Notes: generated by a model not told the origin, from the sequence alone. Shown: positions 51,815-61,298, counted from the stretch's first letter. The stretch is 64,000 bases of DNA from Limimaricola soesokkakensis (GCF_900172345.1 NZ_FWFY01000004.1:1-64000); one strand, 5' to 3'. Made by a program: numbers and translations.

Positions 51815-52249
51815 TCAGCCCGGCAAGGTCACATCCTCGCGCACCAGCAGGACCGATGCCGCGACATGCGCGGCGACGTGGCCGCCATGCGACGGCCAGA
51901 AGTAATCTCCTGCGCCGGGGCGGTGACTGGCCATGATCACCAGATCCGGGTTCAGCCCGTCGATCTCCCTCGACAGGAAATGGTCGAGATCGCCGGACAG
52001 GTCGTTCACCACGAACATGTGCGAGGCGGCTTGGGCGCCGTCGACTTCCGAGCGGGAGGCGGCGAAGGCGCGGAGCTTCCCTTCGAACTCCTCGGGGTTG
52101 CGGGCGATCGTGCTCGGGGCCGAGGGGGTCGCGGAAATGTAAGTGACTCTCGCCCCGTAATGGCGGGCCATGTCTGCCGCGACCCGCAGCGCACGCTGCA
52201 TCTGGTCCAGATGCCGCAGGTCAACGGGCACCACGATATGTCTGAACAT
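51815..52249 (-). CDS. Universal stress protein, single domain
   Basis: 144 residues from the ATG at 52249 (GGAGG upstream). UspA features: FRHIVVPVDLRHLDQMQRAL, the acidic helix, and LVIMASHRPGAGDYFWPSHG with the small-residue nucleotide loop, ending SVLLVRED. The 256 bases upstream (52250-52505) contain no supportable gene. Confidence 0.85.
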   Translation of the reverse strand: MFRHIVVPVDLRHLDQMQRALRVAADMARHYGARVTYISATPSAPSTIARNPEEFEGKLRAFAASRSEVDGAQAASHMFVVNDLSGDLDHFLSREIDGLNPDLVIMASHRPGAGDYFWPSHGGHVAAHVAASVLLVREDVTLPG

Positions 52250-52505
52250 CCTAGCCTCCATTCGATTAAACGCGCGGGAGCCGCCCCGCTCAGCTACGGC
52301 GGGCCGGCCCGGCGGGAGCATCGGCTCACGCTCCGGGGGCCGGAGCGCTCATGCGGCGACCACGGACCGGTGACGCGCGGGCCCGAGGCCGGAACCAGTG
52401 GAGTCGAGCAGCACCGACCGGATCGCCGCCCGATCGGTGCCCCCCCTCTCTTCGCCTTCGAAGTCGAAGCTGCAGCCCCGACCTAGCATCCACTGCCACC
52501 GTTTT

Positions 52506-52962
52506 TCACCGGCACAGTCGCTTCATGCCACGAACGGAGGGCACCGGATCGGCCGCACTCTGCAGTGGGAACACGAAGCGTGCTTCGGCCACGCAATGCT
52601 CGGCATGACCGCCGTCACGGGCATAGCCAGTGAAGAGCGGCGCATCGCACAGGTTCTCGCGATCCTCCTCGCATAATCCGCAGCGCCCGCAGCTGCGCCC
52701 GAGCCAACCAATACCGACCCTTTGGCCGATCGTCGGAACCGTCATGCCCGTCCCCAGAGCCTCGACCCGTCCGACGATCTCGTGGCCGGGGATCAGCGGT
52801 AGAACGGGATCCGCGAGCTCGCCGACGAGAATATGCAGGTCGGTCCGGCAGACGCCGCTGGCCTCTACCCTGAGACCGATCTCGCCGGGCCCCCGGTCGA
52901 GGACGCTCGACCTCTCGTTATTCGAGCGGCGCGCCCGGCCTCGGCAGAACCATCGCGTGCAT
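52506..52962 (-). pseudogene. Zinc-dependent alcohol dehydrogenase, broken
   Basis: From the ATG at 52962 the text MHAMVLPRPGAPLE meets a TAA (52918-52920). A few codons on, a one-base shift is needed to continue into LRVEASGVCRTDLHIL (catalytic Cys), PLIPGHEIVGRVEALG (catalytic His) and SCGRCGLCEEDRENLC (four structural-zinc Cys). The frame ends at 52506 after about 150 residues, without the Rossmann domain. Two frame lesions and a missing C-terminus show decay. It was probably part of the FnrL-controlled fermentation set with D-lactate dehydrogenase. Confidence 0.75.
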
Positions 52963-53015
52963 CGAGCCGGCCATTGGCAGTTTTCCCGTTGCAGGCCTCC
53001 CGACCGGGGGGCGCG

Positions 53016-53741
53016 TCAGGCCAGGATCGCGTCGTCGCCGGTCTCGCGCTTCAGCCGGTCGAGATCGGGGATGAGGATACGCCGCCTGTCGTCGAGCGCG
53101 ATCACCCCCTCGCGGCCGAGCTGGCTGATCTGGCGGCTCACCGTCTCGATGGTCAGGCCGAGATACTCCGACATCGCCTCGCGCGTCAGCGGCAGGTCGA
53201 GCCGCAGGTCGTGGGACCGCGGCACCATGTCGAAGCTCGCCTCGCGCCGGGCGACCGAGACCAGAAGGCTCGCGATGCGCTCGCGCGCCGTCTTGCGGCC
53301 CAGCACCATCATCCATTCGCGCGCCGCGTCCAGCTCGTCGAGTGTCATCTCCAGAAGCCGCCCCGCGACATGCGGCATCTCCGCGAGCAGCCGCTCGAAC
53401 GGCGCGCGGCGAAAACAGCACAGGGTCAGGTCGCTCGCGGCCGCTACGTCGTAGGGCGCAATGTCGCGGCCCGGCCGGCCGATGAAGTCCGAGGGCAGCA
53501 ACAGCCCCACCATCTGCACCCGCCCGTCCTCGAGCGTCTGCGACATGGTGGCGATGCCCGAGACCACCGAGCCCACGAAGCTCAGCTCGTCGCCGGCCCA
53601 GACGATCTTCTGCCCGGCCTCGTAGCTGCGGTAGAACTTGACCTCTTCGAGCCGCGCCAGCTCGGCCTCGTCGCACCGCGCGCAGACGGCCCGATGGCGG
53701 ATACCGCAATCGGCGCAGCGCAGGTTCAGTCGGGGAGTCAT
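53016..53741 (-). CDS. fnrL: FnrL-type oxygen-sensing Crp/Fnr regulator
   Basis: 241 residues from the ATG at 53741 (AAGGAGAA upstream). Cys9, Cys12, Cys20 and Cys23 (CADCGIRHRAVCARC) plus the internal Cys108/109 provide ligands for an oxygen-labile [4Fe-4S] cluster. A cyclic-nucleotide-binding-like barrel follows. The C-terminal HTH (MSEYLGLTIETVSRQISQL) has the Glu-x-x-Ser-Arg of FNR that reads TTGAT half sites. Four matching boxes lie within 17 kb upstream. Confidence 0.9.
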   Translation of the reverse strand: MTPRLNLRCADCGIRHRAVCARCDEAELARLEEVKFYRSYEAGQKIVWAGDELSFVGSVVSGIATMSQTLEDGRVQMVGLLLPSDFIGRPGRDIAPYDVAAASDLTLCCFRRAPFERLLAEMPHVAGRLLEMTLDELDAAREWMMVLGRKTARERIASLLVSVARREASFDMVPRSHDLRLDLPLTREAMSEYLGLTIETVSRQISQLGREGVIALDDRRRILIPDLDRLKRETGDDAILA

Positions 53742-53986
53742 CCCGGTTCTCCTTGCTGGACCATCAAAGGTTACCACCTAACGACGAAGAGGAGTAGCGC
53801 GAGACGATTCGACTTCGCGTCTTCGGCACCAAAGCCCCCCTTGGTCGTTCTCGGCGGATGGCCCTCCGGGAGCATCGCGGGCCACGAATCCCCGCCGATG
53901 GACCCGCGCGTGCTAGGCTGGGACAGGCTCGAGGCTCATGGATCAAGAGAGAGAGCAGCGGCCTTATCCGAACAGGAGGGCAGATC

Positions 53987-54991
53987 ATGCATGTCGCCGT
54001 CTTTTCGGCCAAGCCCTATGACATCGCGTATCTGACCGCGGCCAACGCGGCCGATCCCGGGCACGACCTGCGCTTCCACGCGGCAAGGCTCGCGCCCGGC
54101 ACCACAGCGCTCGCGCGCGGGGCCGAAGCGGTCTGCGCCTTCGTGAACGACAGGCTCGACCGGCCGGTGCTGGAGGCGCTCGCGGCCCTTGGCGTGCGGC
54201 TGGTGGCGCTGCGCAGCGCCGGTTTCAATCATGTCGACCTCGCCGCTGCCAAGGCCGCCGGCATCGCCCTGTGCCGCGTCCCGGCCTATTCCCCGCACGC
54301 GGTTGCCGAGCACAGCCTCGCGCTGATCCTCACCCTGAACCGCAAGACGCACCGCGCCTGGGCCCGGGTGCGCGAGGGCAATTTCGAACTCGACGGGCTG
54401 ATGGGTTTCGACCTGTACGGCAAGACGGTCGGCGTCATCGGCACGGGGCGGATCGGGTCGATTCTGGCGCGGATACTCTTGGGCTTCGGCTGCCGCGTCG
54501 TCGCGCATGACCCGAACCCCGATCCCGACTGCCTGGCCCGTGGCGTCGCCTATCTCGAGCTCGACCCCCTGCTCGCGGCCAGCGACATCGTCACCCTGCA
54601 ATGCCCGCTGACCGCGCAGACGCATCATCTCATCGACGACCGGGCGGTCGCGCGGATGAAGACCGGGGCCATGCTGATCAACACCAGCCGCGGCGCGGTG
54701 ATTGACACCCGCGCGATTATCCGCGGGCTCAAGAGCGGCCGGATCGGGAGCCTCGGCCTCGACGTCTACGAGGAAGAGGGGGAGCTCTTCTTCGAGGACC
54801 TGTCGAACCGGATCATCCCCGACGACGTCTTCGCGCGGCTCCTGACCTTTCCCAATGTGCTGATCACCGGCCATCAGGGGTTCTTCACCACCGAGGCACT
54901 CACCGCCATCGCCGAGACCACCCTCGCCAACATCACCGCCTACGAGCGCGACGGCGCCCCCCTTCATCCCGTTCCGGGTCCGCTGGCGTAG
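53987..54991 (+). CDS. ldhA: D-lactate dehydrogenase (D-2-hydroxyacid dehydrogenase)
   Basis: 334 residues from the ATG at 53987 (AGGAGGG upstream). NAD site [14 protein letters not shown] (148-161). Catalytic residues Arg235 (NTSRGAV), Glu264 (VYEEE) and His296 (ITGHQGFF) fall at the E. coli LdhA numbering as remembered. It reduces pyruvate to D-lactate with NADH, a fermentative step suited to the FnrL-linked block. It is divergent from fnrL across 245 bases that show no clear FNR box. Confidence 0.9.
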   Translation: MHVAVFSAKPYDIAYLTAANAADPGHDLRFHAARLAPGTTALARGAEAVCAFVNDRLDRPVLEALAALGVRLVALRSAGFNHVDLAAAKAAGIALCRVPAYSPHAVAEHSLALILTLNRKTHRAWARVREGNFELDGLMGFDLYGKTVGVIGTGRIGSILARILLGFGCRVVAHDPNPDPDCLARGVAYLELDPLLAASDIVTLQCPLTAQTHHLIDDRAVARMKTGAMLINTSRGAVIDTRAIIRGLKSGRIGSLGLDVYEEEGELFFEDLSNRIIPDDVFARLLTFPNVLITGHQGFFTTEALTAIAETTLANITAYERDGAPLHPVPGPLA

Positions 54992-55299
54992 ACGGTCCGC
55001 GACCGCCCATCCATATCCGAGCCTCGGATCGGAGCGCCCGTGGATCAGCCCGCTCTTCGAAGCGCGCGAGCGGTGTCGCCTGCTTGCGGCATACACCGAA
55101 GCCCCAACAAGTCAGACCCTCCCTCCGACATCAGGCCATCGTGTCCCAATCCATCTGATGACGAAAACTGTGGCTCTCATTCCGCCCGGCCGAGGTCCGA
55201 TCTCCGCCACAATGCTGGGGCAAGATCGGGGCTCAACGACCGACAACAAGCAGGTTCAATGGCACGACCCCTTCGCGCGCGTCGTCAGAATGACGGCAC

Positions 55300-55707
55300 T
55301 TGCCCCCTTCCGCAGAGGCCCCCAAACTCCTCGCCTCCCTGGTCAGAAGCGACCAGGGCACAGCCACCGTCGAATTCGTCCTGTGGCTTCCGGTGATGGT
55401 GGTCGTCCTGCTCGTGGCCGCCCAGGGTGCCATGCTGTTCATGGTGCAGGCAGATTACGGATCGCTCGCGCGCGATACCGCCCGGCTGATCTCGCGGCAT
55501 GCAATGACCATTACCGAGGTGGACGCCTACATCGCCTCCCGCACCCTGATCGGGGGTGCCCCCGAAGCCACGGTCCAGATCGCCAATGGCCTCGTGACGG
55601 TCACGCTTGCCAAGCCGGCTCTCGAAGTGGCGGCCATCGATGTCCTGAACCTCACGGAGGGCTTCGAGCTCACCGCCTCCGTCACGCAAAGCCTCGAGCC
55701 GAGATGA
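55300..55707 (+). CDS. TadE-like pilus-assembly protein
   Basis: 135 residues from a TTG at 55300 (the start is weakly supported). The hallmark is a single N-terminal helix behind DQGTATVEFVLWLPVMVVVL, with the conserved Glu in TVEF, as in TadE/pilin-like proteins processed by prepilin peptidases. A small extracytoplasmic domain follows. Its stop overlaps the next start. No other tad genes (ATPase, TadB/C, secretin) are in the window. The preceding 54992-55299 holds no gene. Confidence 0.75.
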   Translation: MPPSAEAPKLLASLVRSDQGTATVEFVLWLPVMVVVLLVAAQGAMLFMVQADYGSLARDTARLISRHAMTITEVDAYIASRTLIGGAPEATVQIANGLVTVTLAKPALEVAAIDVLNLTEGFELTASVTQSLEPR

Positions 55708-57221
55708 CCCCCCGGCCCTTCCTGCGATGGTGGTCGGACGAGGATGGCTCGACCGTCTTCAGCCTGTTCTGGACCCTCGTCCTGATGGCTCTTGCCGGCC
55801 TCGCGGTCGACCCGGTTAATGCCTGGCGTCACAAGCAGTTCCTGAAGCAGACAGCGGACGTCTCGGCTCATGCCGCAGTGGTCGCCCTGGCCACCGGAGT
55901 CGATCCGGTCGGGATGCGCAGCGCGGCCCGGCAGGCCGTGTACGCCAATCTCGACGCGGATCGTGTCGGCGAGGTTCTGGCCGATCCCGAGCGGGACATC
56001 GAACTGCTGAGCTACGATCCAGCCACCAACACCGCGCGCTCCGCCACTGGTGGTCCGGCCAACGCGGCGCTGGTGCGGCTCCAGCACAGCAAAGCTCAGG
56101 ACAACGTTATTCCCTTCACCTTCCTGAGGGTGGCCTCGCTCTTTTCGGACGGCGACGGCCTGGCGGGCTGGGAGGTGACCGCCGAAGGCGTGGCAGCGCA
56201 GGTGCCGACAACGCGCTGCAAAGGGGCGGACATGCTGCTTGCCGGCGGCACGCTTCACCTGTCGGCCAACAACAGCTTCGCGGCCGGCTACTGCGTGCAC
56301 GCGCAGGAGAATGTCTGGATGCCGCAGAACAACAGCTTCGCGTCGGGCGCCAGTGTCAGCATGCCGAACCTGACCGACTGCAAGAACAAGTGCGACGACA
56401 AGTCCAATCCCGGGGCCGGTCAGGCTTCGAACGAGATGAACCTGCCGGTGCCCAAGCTCGACCAGTTGATCGACCGTTTGGAGGACGCCTTCGTTTTCGA
56501 GGCGCGGAGCCCTGAGAAGACGGCTTTCTTCGACGGCAAGTCCGGTCTCGGCAGTCTCCTGCCTCTGGCGGAGATAGGATACCCGGTGACCGCGCTGACC
56601 CGGGGTGCCGTAGTTCACCTGTCACGCGACGACTTTCAGCTTCTGCCGGTGATCCCGTCAGGCTTGGTCTACGACGTCGCCTGTGACGGACGGATCGCCT
56701 CGCTCGGCCGTGCGACGCAGGGCAAAGGCGGCGGCAAGAACAAGCCTTCCCTGCCGAACCCGGCGAACGGCAGCGGCAGCTCGGTATCGCTGGACTCGGT
56801 GAATGCCGGCAGCCTGCGCGATATCGCCCTTGTCACCGACTGCGAGATCGAGCTCGGCAACAAGGTCGACATCTCCGGCTCGCTGCTGATCTCCACCCGA
56901 TCGGGCTTGAAGGCGTCGAGCCAGTCGCGGATCGGCGCCGCCGCCGGCAACTGCGAGCCCCGCGACCGAACCACCGTTCTCGTGCGAGGCGACATCCACA
57001 TCCCGGGCGGCTTCAGCGGCTCGAACACCTCGTTCCTGACCGCCGGCAGCCTGCACATGTCCGGGGCGGGAAATAGTGGCCGCCACCACGGCGTCAGCAT
57101 GATGGCGCAGGGCGACGTTCATATCACGGCGGGCCATGATTTCGTTGCTTGCAAAACAGAGCCAGCGCTTCAGCCGCAGGCGTTGATGATCCGGCATGTG
57201 GAGCCAAGGCTCGTCAGGTGA
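55704..57221 (+). CDS. TadG-like Flp pilus-associated protein
   Basis: 505 residues, ATG at 55704 overlapping the TadE stop (ATGA). The N-terminal GSTVFSLFWTLVLMALAGLAVD is a TadE/G-type helix with the adjacent VDxxNA motif, and a long exported domain follows. That domain is rich in Asn/Ser/Gly and Cys (CKGADMLLAGGTLHLSANNS, TDCKNKCDDKSNPG) and looks like a beta-helix or adhesin-like surface. It is coupled to TadE. Partner genes must lie elsewhere. Confidence 0.75.
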   Translation: MTPRPFLRWWSDEDGSTVFSLFWTLVLMALAGLAVDPVNAWRHKQFLKQTADVSAHAAVVALATGVDPVGMRSAARQAVYANLDADRVGEVLADPERDIELLSYDPATNTARSATGGPANAALVRLQHSKAQDNVIPFTFLRVASLFSDGDGLAGWEVTAEGVAAQVPTTRCKGADMLLAGGTLHLSANNSFAAGYCVHAQENVWMPQNNSFASGASVSMPNLTDCKNKCDDKSNPGAGQASNEMNLPVPKLDQLIDRLEDAFVFEARSPEKTAFFDGKSGLGSLLPLAEIGYPVTALTRGAVVHLSRDDFQLLPVIPSGLVYDVACDGRIASLGRATQGKGGGKNKPSLPNPANGSGSSVSLDSVNAGSLRDIALVTDCEIELGNKVDISGSLLISTRSGLKASSQSRIGAAAGNCEPRDRTTVLVRGDIHIPGGFSGSNTSFLTAGSLHMSGAGNSGRHHGVSMMAQGDVHITAGHDFVACKTEPALQPQALMIRHVEPRLVR

Positions 57222-57572
57222 CCTCCACCTCGGTGAAATGGACCAAGCCCATGCTTCGGCCTTTCCGGGTCGTGGGGGCTGACGGAGACCCAGGCCGGTG
57301 CTGCGAATAAGGACCTTGCCCTCCGTGGCTGCGTCGAACCGCTGATGCGGACGATCGACAGCGAGGTGGAGATCCGCATCATGAACGACAGCTACGGCGC
57401 ATGGGACGAGGCTTGGTCCTCGCAACGGTGACACGCCCCGTATATTGGCGACCATTCGGCCGGTGCGGACCAAAATTGATACGCTCTGCATTGAAAGCGT
57501 CAGATCAGCCCTCGGGGATTTCATGGAGGGAGGGGCTCTGACGCAATGGCCGATCAGCCATGAGCCGTGGTT
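57222..57572. other. 351-bp gap with no supportable gene
   Basis: A short plus-strand frame ending at 57431 (RTIDSEVEIRIMNDSYGAWD) lacks a start and any recognizable family, so it is left unassigned. No terminator or repeat was evident. Confidence 0.3.
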
Positions 57573-58478
57573 TCAGCTCGGCCCCTCTGCCAACTGGGCG
57601 AACCCGTTCCAGATTGCGGCGGCTACCGGGCCGGTGACCGGGCGGGCTTGGCGGAAGGCATAGACCCCGGCTTCGAAAGGGAGATGGGTGTGCGGAAGCG
57701 CGATCTCCTGCAACGCTCCCCGCTCGAGATCTCCGGCGATCATGTGCTCCGGCAACCGTCCCCAGCCGAGGCCCGCGACCAGCAGCGCCCTTTTGCTGTG
57801 CAGGTCGGCGACATACCAGCGGCGCTGACCCTTCTGCACGCCGATCTCGCGATCGAAAAGACCGGCGGCCTGCCCGCTGTCTTGGGCGATCACCTGGGTG
57901 AAGCGGCGCAACTCCGAGAGCCGCCCTAGCGTCCCCATCGCCGCGATCAAGGCCGGGGCGGCGACGTTGCGCATGATGACACGGCCGATGGGCCGATGCT
58001 CGAAGCCCTCTTCCTCGAGCATCACCGGCAGCATTGGGGCCACCGCCAGAGCCGCTCTGCCGGACTTCACCGCGTCGATGGCGCCCGACAGCACTTCGGC
58101 ACGCAGAACGACCCGTGTTTCCGGAAAGGCGGTCTGGATCCGGCCCAGGACCGGCGTCACCAAGTCGGGATCGGTGCCCGCGTCGATGGCGAGCGCGATC
58201 GTCTCTTCCCGCCCCTCCTCGAAATGCCGCACGAGTTGAGCGAGGTCATCCACCTCGGCCAGAACCCGCAGCGACTGGAGATAGACCCGCCGGCCGATCT
58301 TCGTCAGCTCGAGGCGGTAGCCAGAGCGGTCGAACAACTCGGTCCCGGTCTGGACTTCCAGCGCTTTGAGCGCCTGGCTCACGGCCGGCTGGGTACGGTG
58401 CAGTCGCTCGGAGGCCGCCTTGACCGAACCGGTCTCGACGACGGCCCGCAGAACCCTGAGTTGGTCGAGCTTCACCAT
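57573..58478 (-). CDS. LysR-family transcriptional regulator
   Basis: 301 residues. N-terminal HTH (MVKLDQLRVLRAVVETGSVK, LHRTQPAVSQALKALE), then the substrate-binding fold with two alpha/beta lobes (IALAIDAGTDPDLV, VLSGAIDAVKSGRAALAVAPM). It is divergent from the FAD oxidoreductase at 58584, which it probably controls. The inverted repeat at 58495-58521 lies between them. Confidence 0.9.
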   Translation of the reverse strand: MVKLDQLRVLRAVVETGSVKAASERLHRTQPAVSQALKALEVQTGTELFDRSGYRLELTKIGRRVYLQSLRVLAEVDDLAQLVRHFEEGREETIALAIDAGTDPDLVTPVLGRIQTAFPETRVVLRAEVLSGAIDAVKSGRAALAVAPMLPVMLEEEGFEHRPIGRVIMRNVAAPALIAAMGTLGRLSELRRFTQVIAQDSGQAAGLFDREIGVQKGQRRWYVADLHSKRALLVAGLGWGRLPEHMIAGDLERGALQEIALPHTHLPFEAGVYAFRQARPVTGPVAAAIWNGFAQLAEGPS

Positions 58479-58494
58479 GCACCCCTGTAAAGCA

Positions 58495-58521
58495 ATACTT
58501 ATATAGATCAGTGAAAAGTAT
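58495..58521. promoter_or_regulatory. Candidate LysR operator (ATACTT-N15-AAGTAT)
   Basis: An inverted repeat ATACTT / AAGTAT with 15 bases between falls in the 105-base AT-rich gap between divergent genes. It fits the interrupted-dyad, T-N11-A-like layout of LysR binding sites. Confidence 0.45.
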
Positions 58522-58583
58522 AAATATCAATACAGACTCGCTGCCCTTATCTCTGCTCCGACACCGGAGAAAGGCATTCTTCC

Positions 58584-59666
58584 ATGACCCAGCACATCGC
58601 GATCGGCGGCGGCGGCTATATCGGCGCCGAGCTTGCCAAATCCCTCGACGCCAAGGCCGAGGTGACGCTGATCGAGGCGCGCAGCCACTTCGTCCACGCC
58701 CCGGCGATGATCCGCGGCGTGGTCGATCCCGCGCTGCTCGACCGGGCGCTCATCCCCTATGACGGCTTGCTGAAACGAGGCCGCGTCGTGCGGGCCCGCG
58801 CCGCATCGGTGGACGCCACCGGCATCACGCTGGAGGATGGACGCCGTATCGCGGCCGATCAGGTGGTCGTCGCCACCGGCTCCGGCAACGCCGCGCCGTT
58901 CAAACCCAAGGGGGACGACATCGCCGCCTTCCGCGCCGAGAACGCGCGCGTCCATGCGCAGTTGCAGGCCGCCCAGACCGTCGCCATCGTCGGCGCCGGG
59001 GCCGTCGGCACCGAGCTTGCCGGAGAGATCGCCCATGCGATGCCGAACAAGCGGATCACCCTGATCTCGGGACAGCCGCGCCTGTTTCCCGACAAGCCGC
59101 CAGCCTTCGGCACCAAGCTGACCAAGAAGCTCGAACGAGCTGGCGTGCGGCTGATCCTCGGGCAGCGTGCCGAGGGCCTTGAGAACCTGACCGATCCCCA
59201 TGCCGGCAGCCTGTGGCTTGCGGATGGATCGGAACACGAATTCGACCTGATCTTTCCCACGCTCGGTTCGCGCGCCAATTCGGACCTATTGCAGAGCTTG
59301 CCGGGCGTGCAGACCGGTTCCGCCGGGCGCATCCGGGTCGACCCCTGGCTGCGGCCCTCTTCCCTGCCCAACGTCTTTGCTGCGGGCGACGTGGCGGATG
59401 CCGGTGATGCGATGACCATCGTGGCGACGAGCCGCCAGCTGCCATGGCTGAAGAAGGCCCTGCTGAGCCTCGGCAAGGGCACGCCGCTCGAGCGGATCAA
59501 GCCCTATGCGCCCTGGGGCAAAAAGGCGCCGCTTCTCCTGCCGCTCGGGCCCAGAAAGGGCAGCTCTTTCCTTGGCATCATGACCGCCGGAGATTTCCTG
59601 ACGCGCAAGATCAAGGGAGAGGACCTCTTCGTGAAGAAGTACCGAAGCCTGCTCGGGCAGCCGTGA
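58584..59666 (+). CDS. FAD-dependent NAD(P)H oxidoreductase (Ndh-2/AIFM2-like)
   Basis: 360 residues. FAD motif HIAIGGGGYIGAELAKSL near the N-terminus, a second Rossmann motif TVAIVGAGAVGTELAGEI, and FAAGDVADAGDAMTIVATSR for FAD contact. There is no CxxC. The fold is that of type II NADH dehydrogenases and FSP1/AIFM2 quinone reductases. The C-terminal basic, amphipathic part (RKGSSFLGIMTAGDFLTRK) could touch the membrane. Its likely regulator is the divergent LysR. Confidence 0.85.
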   Translation: MTQHIAIGGGGYIGAELAKSLDAKAEVTLIEARSHFVHAPAMIRGVVDPALLDRALIPYDGLLKRGRVVRARAASVDATGITLEDGRRIAADQVVVATGSGNAAPFKPKGDDIAAFRAENARVHAQLQAAQTVAIVGAGAVGTELAGEIAHAMPNKRITLISGQPRLFPDKPPAFGTKLTKKLERAGVRLILGQRAEGLENLTDPHAGSLWLADGSEHEFDLIFPTLGSRANSDLLQSLPGVQTGSAGRIRVDPWLRPSSLPNVFAAGDVADAGDAMTIVATSRQLPWLKKALLSLGKGTPLERIKPYAPWGKKAPLLLPLGPRKGSSFLGIMTAGDFLTRKIKGEDLFVKKYRSLLGQP

Positions 59667-59681
59667 GATCCATGGGCGCGT

Positions 59682-60194
59682 TCACGGCCATCCCGACACC
59701 TCTGCCAGCGAAAGTTGCTGCCTGTAGGCGCTCAGCCGAGCGTTGGCGTTGCTGTCGATGAGGATGAGAACCGTGACCATGGCGATGGCGGTGATCAGGC
59801 CCGCCCGCCAAAGGGCTGTGTCGAGGAAGGGAATGGCAAGCGCGCAGATCGCGACGACCAGCGGAAAGACCCGGAACACCGCGATGCAGTAGTCGTTCAG
59901 CACCTTGTCGGCGCGGGCGATCTCGGCGGCGACGAAGCCCGCGGGATCGCCGCCAAAGGCCACCGGGACGGCTGTCAGCCGGACCTGGGCTGGAAAGTAC
60001 AGGCCCCCGCCGAGGATCAGGAGCAGCCCGCCCGCGACCAGCATCGGGACCGGATAGGCCCGCGCCATGTCGGTCGTGCCGAACTGCCGGAAGCCGAGAC
60101 CTGCCAGCGTGAAGGCCAGCCCGAAGGCCAGGAAGACGGCGGCGGAGAGCATTTCGAACCGGGCCCAGTCGGTGGCGGTTTTCACGATGTCCAT
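59682..60194 (-). CDS. Four-helix membrane protein, function unknown
   Basis: 170 residues with four hydrophobic segments (MLSAAVFLAFGLAFTLAGLG, VPMLVAGGLLLILGGGLYF, FPLVVAICALAIPFL, GLITAIAMVTVLILI) and short loops. I do not recognize a family. It is convergent with the FAD oxidoreductase and lies downstream of the SDR, from which it is separated by 81 bases. Confidence 0.6.
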   Translation of the reverse strand: MDIVKTATDWARFEMLSAAVFLAFGLAFTLAGLGFRQFGTTDMARAYPVPMLVAGGLLLILGGGLYFPAQVRLTAVPVAFGGDPAGFVAAEIARADKVLNDYCIAVFRVFPLVVAICALAIPFLDTALWRAGLITAIAMVTVLILIDSNANARLSAYRQQLSLAEVSGWP

Positions 60195-60275
60195 GGCGTT
60201 TGCCCCTTGTCGGTATGGCTGAGGCCGGAGGGCGGCCCGATGGTCCCGGACCCGCCCCTCACGTGGTGTCGGCGC

Positions 60276-61226
60276 TCAGATCGACCAGCTGAAGCCAGTG
60301 TCCTTTTCCGAGCGTTCCCAGAGCTTGACCATGACCGGCTTGTCGTAAGCGTGGGCGTTCAGCGTACCGCGGCCGACCGGGCCGACGAACTCTCTGGTCC
60401 CGGTGGGGCCATAAAGCGCGCGTTGCTCGGTCAGTCCCTCTTCGGTGGCGCACATCACTTCCGGATAGGCGCCCTGCTCGGCGGTCTGGACCATCGGCGT
60501 CTTGGTCATCAGCCACCAAATGAGGCGCATCGTCCAGCTGCCGCTGGTCGAGATCAGCGAGGTCGCGGACGAGCCGGGGTGGCAGACATAGACCTCGACG
60601 TTGCGGCCGGCGGCCTTGACCCGATCCTGAAGCTCGTAGGCGAACATCATCTGCGCCAGCTTGCTCTGGGAATAGGCGGTGTTCGCGCCGTAGCCCTCGT
60701 TCCAGTTCATGTCGTCGAAGCGGATCGTCTTCAGCCCCATGTTGTAGCCGAGGCTGGCGACGACGACAATCCTACCCTGCGTTTCCTCGATGCGCTCGAA
60801 CAACATCCCGCACAGGGTGAAGTGGCCGTAATGGTTGGTGCCGAGCTGGCTCTCGAAGCCGTCGGGCGTCAGCTTGCGCGTCGGCACCTGGGCGATGGCG
60901 GCGTTGCAGATCAGCGCGTCGATGCGCGGGGTGGTCTTCAGCACCTCATCGGCGGCCATGCGGACGGAGGCCTGCTCTGCGAGGTCCATGCGGATGAAGC
61001 GCACGGGCGCGGCGGCACCGAATTCCTGTTTCAACTCGTTTACGGCGGCGGCGGATTTCTCGGCGCTGCGGTTCAGCATCACCACTTCAGCGCCCTTGCC
61101 CAAGAGGATGCGCGCAGCTTGAAAGCCCGCGCCCGCGTTGGCGCCGGTGATGACATAGGTCTTGCCGGAAAGGTTTCCGAGGCGCTCGGGTGTCCAGCCC
61201 TTGGGTCCGAAACTCGTGTCAGCCAT
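60276..61226 (-). CDS. Short-chain dehydrogenase/reductase (retinol-dehydrogenase-like)
   Basis: 316 residues. Cofactor motif VITGANAGAGFQAARILLGK (TGxxxGxG), the LICNAAIA stretch corresponding to NNAG, and the catalytic Tyr-x-x-x-Lys in TAYSQSKLAQMMF. The C-terminal extension is usual for light-dependent-protochlorophyllide-reductase/RDH-like SDRs. The substrate is unknown. It is in the same orientation as the aldo/keto reductase 72 bases upstream. Confidence 0.88.
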   Translation of the reverse strand: MADTSFGPKGWTPERLGNLSGKTYVITGANAGAGFQAARILLGKGAEVVMLNRSAEKSAAAVNELKQEFGAAAPVRFIRMDLAEQASVRMAADEVLKTTPRIDALICNAAIAQVPTRKLTPDGFESQLGTNHYGHFTLCGMLFERIEETQGRIVVVASLGYNMGLKTIRFDDMNWNEGYGANTAYSQSKLAQMMFAYELQDRVKAAGRNVEVYVCHPGSSATSLISTSGSWTMRLIWWLMTKTPMVQTAEQGAYPEVMCATEEGLTEQRALYGPTGTREFVGPVGRGTLNAHAYDKPVMVKLWERSEKDTGFSWSI

Positions 61227-61298
61227 CTGTCTGATCCTTGATATGCGTATGTGTGGGGAGGGGGCGCCCGGCCCTGGACCGGGCGCCAGGTCTTTCGC

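Noticed and set aside
53741-53987. FNR box between fnrL and ldhA
   Set aside because: Only an isolated GATCAA half site is present; no TTGAT-N4-ATCAA arrangement could be found.
55020-55050. Hairpin terminator after ldhA (TCCGAG-C-CTCGGA)
   Set aside because: The dyad has a one-base centre and no T-run, so it is not a plausible intrinsic terminator.
59715-61241. A 508-codon plus-strand frame covering the membrane protein and SDR genes
   Set aside because: It crosses two well-supported minus-strand genes and their intergenic gap and has no motif.
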